From NCBI GenBank assembly GCA_964035795.1, contig OZ038322.1:18454674-18518673 (forward strand): DNA of 64,000 nt. Direction: 5' to 3'. Source of the stretch: Pterobdella sp. o SKG-2022. Taxonomy: Eukaryota; Annelida; Clitellata; Hirudinida; Piscicolidae. The translations under genes and the position numbers were made by a program. This document shows positions 52,516 through 64,000 of the stretch, piece after piece (positions within the stretch are counted from its first letter, which is position 1; each line of letters starts with the position of its first letter). The notes under the pieces were generated by a model, which saw only the letters and a program-made list of their open reading frames with translations, did no database searches and had not been told where the DNA came from.

Positions 52516-52560
52516 CTTCATGGTTGCGTCTTCTTGTGCCTTGCCAGCTTTGTAGGACAT
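52516..52560 (-). other. Orphan candidate start exon (15 codons)
   Basis: The minus strand reads ATG then MSYKAGKAQEDATMK and a donor-like AAG/GTGTGA. The G+C content is above that of the surroundings and the peptide is polar and non-repetitive. No following exon could be linked downstream on the minus strand, so this may be a first exon of an unidentified small gene, or chance. Confidence 0.25.
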
Positions 52561-54089
52561 GGTAAGGCTCAGGTAGTTACTTCTGACAATAGCAATCGAC
52601 AAGCTTTGAAAAAGCCAACTTGTCTTCAGATTGACAGAAGTATTAGTCGTTTTGAGAGATAATCATTTTCAAAAATCTTTGATATTCTATAGCTTTGAAT
52701 GAAAACACTTTCTTAGAAACTCCTGAAATGAATGCCACTTTAACCTTATTAGTAATTGTATTGTAAAACAATTTTAGGAGTTTATTTTATTCCCGAAGTT
52801 TTTCGTAAGATGAACTTGCATTAAGTATATAAAGTATTTGATATACTTAGCTTACAAATAGGTTGGTGTTACTAAAATAAATATTTTCGTATATTTTCTT
52901 TTTTCATTTTTCTTTTACATCTTATTTTTATAATTTTAGCCTTTCTGTCTATATTTTGATGCATGTCTCTCCTTATCGGTCTACATTAGAGTAGCTTTAT
53001 TCTTATCCATTTCTTATTGTTTACCAATTTTGATTTTTTAAAAAAAGTTTTTGACCGGCGTTTTTTAATTTCTAAATTTAGTTTGAATTTCTGTATATTA
53101 ATTTTTCAAAAATTTAAATAAAATATTAGTATACAAGCAAACTCATCATGTAATTAGACCTAACAAAAAGGTCAGTGATATATATATATACATTCAAATG
53201 ATGAAATTCTTCATAATAACTAACTTCATGACTAAAGTCTTTTTAGTTTATATTTACATCGATGTAGGAAACCCTATAGCTTAACATATATATAGTAAAA
53301 ATACTCAGAGCAAGATGAGAATGAATTTCATCATGACAGGGCATATCCTAATATAGAACTTTCCAAAGTTTTCAAAATTAATTATAGTTTTATTTACATT
53401 ACTATTTTTAAATGTACCTTTTTAGAATTATGTTTAATTGAAACTTAAGCTTTTTTAAAATTATTAATTTGAAGAAAAATATAGTTATTTTTATGAATAA
53501 TCATTTTCTTAAAGATACATATAATTAGACACTATTGAAAACGGTTAAATATCTTTGAAAAATCAACCAACAAATTGAATATATGGCCCACAAGATTTAA
53601 AATTACAATTTGATAGGATGACATAACTAGGGCTTTAAGTACGAGAATAGAAACCACGTGATGGTAAAGATATCGCACCATTCTAGCTCCGCCTTTATGA
53701 TGCTATCTATTGCAAAAAACGGTCCATAAGTCGTCTAATTTAAAGTTAAAACTTTGGAGAAAAACTAGTTTTTAAAAATTTTTACCTCAATTACTTTTTT
53801 GGAGCAAAATATTTCCTGAAGTTTGACCATTTTATATAAAATTTATTTTTCTTTGCTTATTGAGTTAAAAAATATACATTATCGTCTAATGTGCTTTGCA
53901 ATTTACTGATCACCTGTTTTTCATAAATTTATTATATTATGTTTTGAGGCGAATTACTAAAGTAGAAAAATTTTTCATGCATTGAATATGAATTAAAATA
54001 TAAATGTTCCTAACAGCTAATTGCAGTATACTTTAAAAAACGCAGTTTTTCTGGTGTTATAAGATGATTTATCTTTCACAGGCAAAGCT

Positions 54090-57000
54090 ATGGAAAGCGT
54101 TAAAAGACAAAAGAAAAACAAATGGAAAGATAAGACGGATCGTGTAGTCTTTTCATTAGCTGGAGAAACTGTGAACGAAAGCGACGAAGATGAATTAAAG
54201 CCAATAACTATGAACATTAAAAGAAATTCTATCACAGAAGTCAATGAAACTAAATCATCCGAAGACGAAATCTCTTTGGACTGTAAGTACATTATAGGTG
54301 ACAAAGAAATAAGCCCAAGTAATTTTGAAAGTGGGGATAACTATGCTACTAAAATGGCAATGAAACAAAGGTTAGAGAATACTTTCTACTTAAGTTATTT
54401 TTATATTTATTTTGTTTCAAAATGACTAAAAATCACTATTAGCTTGTGTATTATTCAAACTTTTCTCACAGTTCAAATTATAAACTTTCAAAAATTTACT
54501 TTTTAAAAGTGTAAAAAATTTATCTTTCACATAACTTTAAGAAAGAATAAATCAATAGTATCCTTCATTAGTTAATCAATTGAAGATCTGATGGTATATA
54601 AAAGTTGAGAGAGGTTCAATTGTTTACATTTTTTTGATTCTAAAACAGTTATTGATATCGAGGTCATAGAAATATTAAAACATATATTATTAAAATTTTG
54701 TTAGACTATTGAAAATACCTAATGGAACCTCATCTAGTATTCACTTCTAAGTATGTTTAGTAAATACTTTAAACAAATTTTCAATAAATCTGAACATTCT
54801 AGTTTCGATGATTCTGCAGTTATGACTAAAAAAGCAAAATCAAATAATAAAACCAAAGACACTTATAATATTAATAAAAATAATTTCAATAATAATGTCC
54901 ATGGTTCTCAAAATTTTACTCCAACAGCTGATATTGAAGTTTTGAATAATAGTAATAATACAGTTTATGAAGGTCAATCCAAAGATGTCTTTAAGGAGAA
55001 AAGTAGCAAAAAGCTTGATAAAGTTGTATCAGAAAGTAAGGAAGAAATGACTGGGTTTATTAAATTCAGGTATATCTTCAAAGCTTATTAATAATAATAA
55101 TAATAATAATAATATCAATATTAGATTATACTGTTGTTGGCGTCCCAGTAGCTGGGGTATACAGCAGTCGGCTAATGAAAGCCCTTTCTAGTTGGGACAG
55201 TTTTCATAGAACTGCCAGCCCAAGCTAACGCCCAACTTGAAACTATCGGATTTCAAGAACCGCCGTTCCCACACTTGGGCAGTTTGCCTTGTCATTGTCA
55301 ATAAAGAATGATCCTTCGCCAAGCCAAATGACAACGATACCAGGATATCAGTTTGTCGATACCTGTTACCGAAATCTACTGTTATCCTGGTTATAACAGG
55401 AAAGCAGTCTCAAGTTGGAGACGCTGTCTTCGGTGCAGCTTAACGTCATGCCCAGGACAATTCAGCTATATATTTCAAAACTTGAATTATACATATTTTC
55501 TTACAAAAAATGTAAAATTTTTTCAGTTTTTTCAAAATTAAAAAGCACTAAGAATAGTTATACAGCCCAACTTGAAAGGCGCATTTCAAATATATGAATG
55601 AAAGTTTGCTTATGCATATTCATAAGCGTATTTTTTATAGCTAGGTGTTCAAACTAGCTTATGTATATTAATGATAATACCTATCGAAATTCAATTCAAG
55701 GAAGTTCCATTAAACTTGGTTGTTGATACAAGTAGTTAAAATTTTATTCAATATCCTTTATAATTTCACAAATGTGTTGGATTATAAAAATTCGAGTTTT
55801 AATTATTGTTCAAAAGTGAATTGAAAATTCTCACCTGCGAATTGCGTTTAATATGTCGTTAGGATGATACAAAATGGGTAAGGGCTAATTTAATTATTGA
55901 AGATATTCACTGAAAATTTCTGGAAATTCATCTTTGATTCTTGCAATTAAACTAAATTTCACCCACGTGTTTTTTTCCTTATTGAATTGATTTTTTATTT
56001 CATTTTATGTTCTACACGAAGCTTATTTTTACAAAGTTTTAACTACTAAATTAAATATCATGTATTAATTTAATGTAAAATAAATTAATTCTTCATAAAT
56101 TTTTGCATTGCACTCAAAAGAACTCTATCATAATAAGCAAACGCAAATGAACAATGACAACGGAATACTAACACACATTATCCACACAATACTAAGCTTC
56201 ATATGCATTAATAATACTACCAACCCTGCCTACCAGTCGCACAATGTCAGGAGCCCACCTGAACAACATGGGACACAAGAGGACGCAGTCCAGGGGGTCC
56301 ATCAAGGATTTCACCGTGGCCACTCCTGAGGAGTTCGTCAAGCGTTTTGGAGGCGATAAAGTCATCAACAAGGTTGTGATAGTGCAGTTTGACTGTGGTT
56401 ATAATGATTTCAATAGTGGTAATAATAATTGTACTAATAGAAATAATAATAAGAACTTACGTGGATTATATTTTTGGCTAATATTTGTTATCTTTTGTTT
56501 GTTATTGAATCAACTAGCAAACTTTTGATGTTTTTTTGAAGCTTTCAATTTACGTTTTTCAGAAATTTTAAAGAAAAAATATTAAAATTTTTACATTATA
56601 TAGTTATTGTTTTCAATAGGGTAAAATGATAAATTTCACCTTCAACTGTTCCTATCATTACATTCCGTTGTTTATCTTGTATAAACGGTATTTTCAGGTT
56701 TTAATAGCTAACAATGGTATAGCTGCGGTCAAGTGCATCAGATCAATCAGGAGATGGAGTTATGAAATGTTCAAGAATGAGAAAGCAGTCCAGTTTGTGG
56801 TTATGGTCACTCCAGAAGATCTCAAGGCCAATGCTGGTTAGTGGCATGAGTTGCACATGAAAATATCTTTTGATTAAATACCACGTAATTGAACGCTATT
56901 CTTTGAGGCTTGAAATGGGATAAGGAAATGATACATTTATATAAGCGAGCGTTGCTTTATTTTATTGCGTAGGAATATTATGACTTGAATTCATCAAAAC

Positions 57001-60000
57001 ATCACGGGGGTTATATAAAAATAATGATATAAATGACTGCCGATATTCTGATACGAGGTTTAATCTGCAAACGTCTGTTTTGAAGGATAATTTCGACAAT
57101 AAATTTGTTCAATAAGCGCATCATATTTTCTAAAAACCTTCGGAAAATATGTTATTTTAAGTGTTTATAAATGTTATAGATGGAATTATAATTTGGAAGT
57201 TATAATTATAGTTTCAATACTAAAATTTTCGCGAAACAATTTTTTTCAATAATTTCAAGTTTTAAATGCATTATTGTAAAGCTTCAAAAGAATACCATGC
57301 AATGCAAGCAAAAAAATGTTCAAAACTTAATACCTATGCTAATAAGAAAATTGAATAGATTTTTGGATTGGGTAAATTTTAAGAAAGTTGTTAAAGTATT
57401 CAAATTTTTCCCATAAAACTGATTTTAAATGTTTCTTCATGGTGTTTAAACCCCTTTTTTTGATTTTTATGATTACTTCATGTTAAATTGTTCTTTTGAG
57501 AACATGTTTTTAGCATTTTTCAATTGTTCATGTTTAACGTTGATGTTTCATCGTTTAGTTTTATAAAATCTCTACAGCTTGTATTAAGGATTTTTTGACT
57601 AGTTTATATAGTTTTCATGAATGAGAAGGTATCAAAATCCATGGTCATTTTGTAGTGGAATCATAATTTAAACAATATTTACTTAGAAAATTTTAGGACT
57701 CAAAAATTAAAAATAAAATAAAATAACGAACTTTGGTTTGAAAACGAAGAAATTATTTGAAAACAATCACGTAAAGAATGAATAAAACAAATAAACTCAA
57801 ACATAGAAAACTTATAAGAAGATTAATCGATACAACGATAATCTCCAAACCATCACTCCTACAGAATATATCAGGCTAGCCGATCAATATGTGCCTGTAC
57901 CCGGAGGCTCAAACAACAACAACTACGCCAACATCGAATTGATACTCGACATCGCTAAACGTCTGCAGGTACAAGCAGTGTGGGCTGGCTGGGGTCATGC
58001 CTCAGAAAATCCCAAACTGCCTGAGTTGCTGCACAAGAATGATATCGCTTTCATGGGTTGGTGCATTATATTAGTGTTTCAACATTATTCGGACGTTTTA
58101 TAGATAATTTATTTTTAGCTAATTTTCACATGCTATAGTGCATAATTCCATTTTTTTATTTAAACTAAAAGATAAAATTTTTTAAAATCTAAGTAATGGT
58201 TTTTAGGAAAAATTTAAAGATAAAATTTTTCAGCTTCGAATTCAATATCTGATTTCGAATTTGTGTATATAATTATTAAATATTTAAATAGCAGGTTAAA
58301 TGAGATTAAAGATTGAAATATTGCAATGATTTTTAAATATTCATAAAAAAATTCGATCTACTAAAGAGTGACATTGTTCAACTTAAAAATACCGAAATAA
58401 CGGGTTCAAAGTATCTAACTTCAAATAATATATACCGAAAGTAATTTTGCAAACCTATTTTTTATGCAATAGATAATTTAAGTTTTCTCAAATGGTTATG
58501 GATTTACTCATTGGAAAACAGAGTAAAATAGATAATATCGAACATTTAATTATCACAATCGACCCCTCTTAATTAATTTTGATGCTTGGTATTCGCTAGA
58601 TTTTATCACATCTTTTAACGATGCTTGAACAATATGTCTATCTAATAAATGTATTTAAATTTAATAAAACTAGAAATTACATCAAATTTTCGTTTAAACA
58701 TTGGTCCTGGGCATGGCGTTAAACTGCACCGAAGACAGCGTCTCCAATTTGAGATTGCTTTCCTGTTATAACCTGGATAACAGTAGACTTCGGTAACAGG
58801 TATCGACAAACTGATATCCTGGTATCGTTGTCATTTGGCTTGGCGGAGGATCATTCTTTGTTGACAACGACAAGGCAAACTACCCAAGTGTGGGAACGGC
58901 GGTTCTTGAAATCCGATAGTTTCAAGTTGGACGTTAGCTTGGGCTAGCAGCTCTATGAAAACTGTCCCAACTAAAAATGGCTTTCATTAGCCGACTGCTG
59001 TATACCCCAGCTACTGGGACGCCTACAGCAGTATAATCTAATATGGATATTATTATTGGATCTCAGATATCAAAAAAATCATAAATATTCTATCATAAAT
59101 ATACATACACGTCTTCACCCTTATCACACCTCAAGCTTATACAATGTCGACGCAGGTCCATCGGAGAATGCCATGTGGGCCCTGGGAGACAAGATCGCCT
59201 CGTCGATCGTGGCTCAGACTGCAGGGGTGCCTACCCTGCCTTGGAGTGGATCTGGTGAGTGAGGCGTGCTGCAGAGGTTTAATATGGGGAGTTCTAGTAT
59301 AATCTTTTCTGGTTTCTATTGTGTAACTGAGAACCAATTTCAATAAATAGAATTAATAGTTTTTTTTTCTATTTTTCTAGTAACCGGCTTTGAAATTTAT
59401 TCAGGTCTCACAGTGGACAGTTTAAAACTAGGAGGAGCATTTCTGAGCACCGCCATCCCTCCTGAAATTTACCAGAAAGGATTGGTCACTACTGTGGATG
59501 AGGCCTTACAAGCAGCTGACGTCATTGGTTGGTTCCAACCACTCATTTCTTCGTTTCGTAATTATGTGTGATGGAATTTCATGCAGAGCTCTATATCCTA
59601 GGTTGCGTGTGATTTATCATTTTAAATTTTATTAACAACTTTGATTTTTTTATTCAAACTTCATATGATTACAGGATACCCAGTGATGATCAAGGCATCA
59701 GAAGGAGGAGGAGGCAAAGGGATTAGGAAGGTGCTAGTGGTCGATGAGATGGCCAACCTCTTTAGACAGGTGTGCTTCAGTCTTTAGTGCTGAAGGGTTT
59801 GGCTGGTTTGAGGTGTGAGTTTGTGGGTGAAATGTAGAATTGTTGATACGAGTATATATGTAAGAGTAAGTAAAAGGAGGATGGAGTAAAAAAATTGACT
59901 GCAACTTTTTATCAGATTATAAATTAAATTCATTGAAAATTCTTCCAATTCATGTGATGCTTCATCACACACATAAACAGGTGCAATCTGAAGTTCCTGG

Positions 60001-63000
60001 CTCTCCCATTTTCATCATGAAGCTGGCCAAGAACGCCCGACACTTGGAGGTACAACTACTCGGAGATAAGGTTGCAGTCATCAGTATTTCATTGCTGACT
60101 ATAATAAAACGATACTGATACTAATAAAACTAATATTGTTTCATTTCATGTTATATAACTTCAAAGTTACCGTATGTTTTGTGATTTTTAGAGTTTTAAT
60201 AGAAATTTCAAATAGATTAATCAGAGCTGTTGTTTTGAGTATATATTTTTGTATGTTCATTCAGTTTCAATTGAATATTTCATAGATAGCTTTCAAATAG
60301 TTACTCTTTGTTAAGATGAACTCAAGTTATTCAATAAGGATTTCCATGGGAAATAATTCAAAATTTTCCAAGTTTCTCTGAATAATATCTTCAATCATCA
60401 ATCCTTACAACGTATTACTACTAATGACAGTATGGTACCGCCATCTCCTTGTTCGGTAGAGATTGCTCTATTCAACGTAGACACCAGAAAATTATCGAAG
60501 AAGCTCCAGTAACTATTGCTTCACAAAGCGTGCAAGAAGCCATGGAAAAGGTTGTCATGAGAATCTGTTCTGTTTTAGGAAATGTTTAAATATGATTAAA
60601 AATTAAACATGAATTTCATTTAAGTATGAAATCTTTGTGTTTCTTGTCATTTAAATGTAAATTAACTGATTATTCTTAACTCACAATCAAGCAAAATATC
60701 AAAAATTTTCCATATATACTCAAGGATATAAACAAGTATAATATCAGACTGGGGCATATAATTTTTAAAACACGCAAACACAGGCGGCAGTGGATTTGGC
60801 TTGCATGGTGGGTTACCAGAGCACTGGAACTGTTGAGTACCTCTACAATGAGGAAGATGCCTCATTCCACTTCCTTGAACTCAACCCTCGTCTCCAGGTA
60901 TGTGGTTCAGTTTGTAAAAATGTTTTATGTCGGTTAGAGGAATCAATGCCATAGTTGCTAATGTAAGGTTGTGTTGCAAAGTTTCATATTTGAATAATAT
61001 TATTGAAAACTGATTAAATTTATTCTCAAATCATATATCTAAGAATTATTAACAAATAAACTTTGCATTATTTGGCTCAATAGATATGTTTTTTAATAGA
61101 TACAGAGTTTATATAATAATGATATCATCAGTTTAACTTTGAAAAAAGTTCTCAATAGTATGGTAAATTGAACCCATAGGTGGAGCACCCATGCACTGAG
61201 ATGGTGGCAAATATTAACCTGCCTGCCGCTCAACTGCAGGTTATTAATCGTTGTTTCATTTATTATGTTTCAACTATTATTTTTAAACCATTGTGTTTGA
61301 ATATTTTTTTTATCGTTTAGTAATTAAAAGCTAGTTTTTCAGAGACCGTATGTTTTTTGTAATAGTTTTTTGTCATTTATCGAGTACAAGTTTTCAATAA
61401 TATATCTATGAAATATGAATTTGATGATTAATCTAATCAATTTAACTTCAACTATGTTCAATTTTTAGATAATTTAAAATTATCGATTGACAAAATATGA
61501 ACTTTTATTTCATAACCGTCACAACGAGGAGGCTCGTATGTTGAAACAACTACGCCATTAGACGCATCATGAGAATGTGTAGCATTTCATCACACAATAT
61601 CTGGCGTGGATAAGAAATAAATGCAAACTAAGATAAGATTTATAAGCTCACTTACCTTCAAGAGATATTATAGGCTGGATAGAATATTGAACTATAATTG
61701 GTCGAGACTTCACCGTTGTGAATTTTCATAAATCTACAACTATATATCAGAAATTCGTGGAAACTTTGTTGCTGCCATATGCGCCAGTGGTCATAACAGG
61801 CCATAATAATAAGAATTATATATCTATGTAAAAACACAGATTTCCATGGGAATCCCTCTACACCGGATCAAAGACGTGAGGTTGCTATATGGAGAGGAGC
61901 CTTGGGCGGATGAGCCCATAAACTTCAAAAACCCTCGCCACAAGCCAGTTCCCAAGGGCCATGTGATTGCATGCAGAGTCACCAGTGAGAACCCAGATGA
62001 GGTGGATAGGAAGGAGTTCGCTGGTTTCTCGAATTCAATAGTTTTTTTTGTTATTGCAAAAGTATTCATAAATGTTAAAATGAATAGATTAGAATTTAAC
62101 TTTATTTGAATGTCGCTATTTATATTAATTTATAAAAATTCAACCAGTATGCATATGTAACAGAAACATTTGATGAGATATTCCAATAAAATCGATTATA
62201 CACTTATTGACAGGGTTTTAAACCAAGTTCAGGAACGGTACAAGAGTTGACATTCAGGAGTAGCAAGAACATTTGGGGCTACTTCTCAGTCGTTGCCTCT
62301 GGAGGTCTGCAATCATCCTTCATTTTGACCCGTTCATAATTGATTCGCTTCGTTTAATTATTCTATAGTTGAAATAGCTTTCTATTTAATTAGAAATGCG
62401 TGTTGTTTATTTTTTATGGTATTGATTTAGAATTTATATGAAATTTTGATAAATTATTTCAATATAACTTGAATACATTAAATTATTATACAAAGCATCT
62501 TATGAACTTATAATGTTAAGGTCTGCACGAGTTTGCTGACTCACAGTTTGGACATTGTTTTTCATGGGGGGATGACAGAGAATCTGCCAGAGAGTTGGTC
62601 TACTTTAACTATTTTTTCATAGTTTCTATCAATCGTATATTTTATAGATGACTAAAATTTTTTAGATGGAGTTCACTTTATAATAATATTGATTAACGAT
62701 ACAAAAATTTTTACAACTTTAAAATAAATAACTAACAATATTGTGCTGATCTCAAGGAACATGGTGGTGGCATTGAAAGAGTTGTCGATTAGGGGAGACT
62801 TCAGAACAACAGTAGAGTACCTGATCAAACTGATCGAGACTGATCACTTCCAGAACAACCTCTGCGATACAGGCTGGCTTGATAAACTCATCACTGAGAA
62901 AGTTCAGGTTGTGTGTATGTACAAGCTTCAAACAGATACATTAGTGCTCAATTTTTAGTTAGATAGTTTAACCCCATAGTTACAGGAACATAAAAAATGT

Positions 63001-64000
63001 AAAAATTGATGAGGATAATAAGTTTCTTCGTTTTTCAACTAATTACACTTTTAAAATGAATATTTTATTCCAATCTATATGCTCACAGGCAGAAAAGCCC
63101 GATATAATGTTGGCAGTGATTGTAGGGTCTATGCACGTGGCTGATCAGGTCTGTCAAAATCGTTTGGTGATTCGAATTTTATTCAAAACTATTCGACTTT
63201 TAGAAAGCTTCAATTAAAATGTTCAAAAAATGTTTAGTTTTTATACTATAAAAAGTCACACTTATGAAATCATTTACATTGCTAATGTACAGGTTCTGCT
63301 CTTGAACTTCCAAAACTTCCAATCAACTCTTGAAAGGTGGTTAATGTTTTATTTTTGGTTCAAATCATGTTTAATAAAAATTGAAAATTAGCAATGTTAT
63401 ACTCGCACCACAGAGGGCAAATCTTGCCAGCCAGGTCTCTCAAACACACCATCAATGTTGAACTCATCCATGAAGGAATCAAGTATATTGTTCAGGTGAT
63501 GTTGCAGTGGGTTGTTGCTATGATCACGTGGTGTTGATGTTTGTGGGGTTTTAAACGGGAATGATGGAAAATGTCTCTATATTCACTTTAGCTGTCATAA
63601 ACTTCACTTTTTCAAACACTATAAATTTTTCAAGAAAATACATTAATTATTAATAACTGATGTATACAGGTAGCGAAGGTAAGTCAAATCTCCTATTTCA
63701 TCATAATGAATGGGTCCTTCGTTGAGGCTGAAGCTCATAGGTGGTCTATTTAAGCTTTGCATTAACACATTTGCTATTTAGCTTTAAACGCCGTGTTTAA
63801 ACAACAAGAAAGCATTACTCTAACGAGTGTATTTAAAATTTGAATAAGGTGTACAACATTTCGTAAAACATTCAGTATCAAAGTTTTCATTTTTAAGCTC
63901 AAAACACAATATTTTACCTTCATATCAATATCATTGTTTAAATCCCAAAAAGACTGTCAGACGGAGGCTTGTTGGTGTCGATAGGGGGCCAAAGTTCCAC
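54090..64000 (+). CDS. ACACA: Acetyl-CoA carboxylase, 5' part (N-terminus and biotin carboxylase domain), truncated by window end
   Basis: Makes malonyl-CoA, the committed step of fatty acid synthesis. Exons: 54081-54370 (ATG 54090), 54752-55069, 56237-56372, 56698-56836, 57865-58056, 59156-59254, 59405-59527, 59675-59769, 59981-60070, 60431-60550, 60784-60897, 61180-61239, 61840-62001, 62214-62304, 62521-62593, 62757-62907, 63089-63148, 63293-63336, 63414-63495, 63670-63740, 63953-64000+. All joins are in phase. Seen: [63 protein letters not shown], the ATP-grasp loop [60 protein letters not shown] and [12 protein letters not shown]. The first two exons are Ser/Asn/Lys-rich and assigned by phase and by the AMPK-like site they complete; they are less certain than the rest. 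The biotin attachment and carboxyltransferase domains lie beyond 64000. Confidence 0.95.
55087..55458 (-). mobile_element. Short retroelement copy (SINE or LINE 3' end) with ATT-repeat tail
   Basis: About 370 nt, GC-richer than its surroundings, running on the minus strand from GTCCTGGGCATGACGTTAAG to a TTA-repeat tail at 55087-55113. It is closely similar to 58703-59059 in opposite orientation. A simple-repeat 3' tail indicates retroposition by a LINE. No tRNA head or RT domain could be read. It lies in the acetyl-CoA carboxylase intron 55070-56236, antisense to the gene. Confidence 0.75.
58703..59059 (+). mobile_element. Second copy of the same short retroelement, sense orientation
   Basis: Starts GTCCTGGGCATGGCGTTAAA and ends CAGTATAATCTAATATGG plus a short ATT repeat. 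It aligns with the reverse complement of 55087-55458 along its whole length with scattered differences. It ends about 95 nt before acetyl-CoA carboxylase exon 59156-59254, so it is close to that exon's acceptor. Confidence 0.75.

Larger units (their letters stand above)
50214..54080. other. Gene-poor region between MRPL34 and acetyl-CoA carboxylase
   Basis: Should hold the missing first exon of MRPL34 and the promoter of acetyl-CoA carboxylase. Also present: a reverse-transcriptase relic (51238-51405), an orphan start exon (52516-52560), two copies of a short repeat (51941-52010 and 52208-52290) and a weak copy of the MITE core at 52076-52130. The motif AAAAGCCTAGCT occurs at about 50943 and 51499. 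Nothing else recognised. Confidence 0.5.

Noticed and set aside
54017..54304. 95-codon minus-strand ORF
   Set aside because: Antisense of the acidic/Ser-rich first coding exon assigned to acetyl-CoA carboxylase.
59137..59343. 68-codon minus-strand ORF
   Set aside because: Antisense of acetyl-CoA carboxylase exon 59156-59254 and flanking intron.

Overview
The window is a stretch of an AT-rich invertebrate animal genome. All protein genes are split into many short exons with GT-AG introns, and the families present (thioester protein, G-alpha-o, SS18, Cks, proteasome beta-7, animal acetyl-CoA carboxylase) are metazoan. Most long ORFs in the window are chance readings of A/T-rich introns. I cannot name the phylum with confidence. 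The G-alpha-o exon sizes match the vertebrate gene, which argues against a lineage that has lost most ancestral introns. Exon coordinates below were read by eye from splice consensus, reading phase and family resemblance.

Region 1 (1-25232, minus strand) is a decaying tandem array of thioester-containing proteins (TEP, alpha-2-macroglobulin superfamily). The central copy (8222-23539) can be assembled into 34 in-phase exons coding 1438 aa with a signal peptide and the GCGEQ thioester site. Downstream of it is a 5'-truncated pseudogene (1-6004) with two nonsense codons, a frameshift, lost splice sites, a LINE insertion and an exon fusion that removes the bait-region exons. Upstream lies a three-exon 3' remnant of another copy (24655-25232). 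Snap-back MITEs and a tRNA-derived SINE lie in and around the array.

Region 2 (26309-37945, minus) is a complete nine-exon G-protein alpha-o gene with long introns carrying another SINE and a small hairpin element.

Region 3 (37946-41281) is intergenic with a LINE tail. Region 4 (41282-50213) is a compact housekeeping cluster in alternating orientation: SS18 (-), BET1L (+), PSMB4 (-), an unrecognised 83-aa membrane micro-ORF (+), BCDIN3D RNA methyltransferase (-), Cks (+) and mitochondrial ribosomal protein bL34 (-).

Region 5 (50214-54080) is gene-poor, with a reverse-transcriptase relic and other repeats. Region 6 (54090-64000, plus) is the 5' half of acetyl-CoA carboxylase, running off the window end inside the biotin carboxylase part. 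Its N-terminal exons join in phase to make an AMPK-type phosphorylation motif across a splice junction, and two of its introns carry inverted copies of one repeat. No cross-gene pathway is evident; apart from the TEP array the genes are unrelated neighbours.
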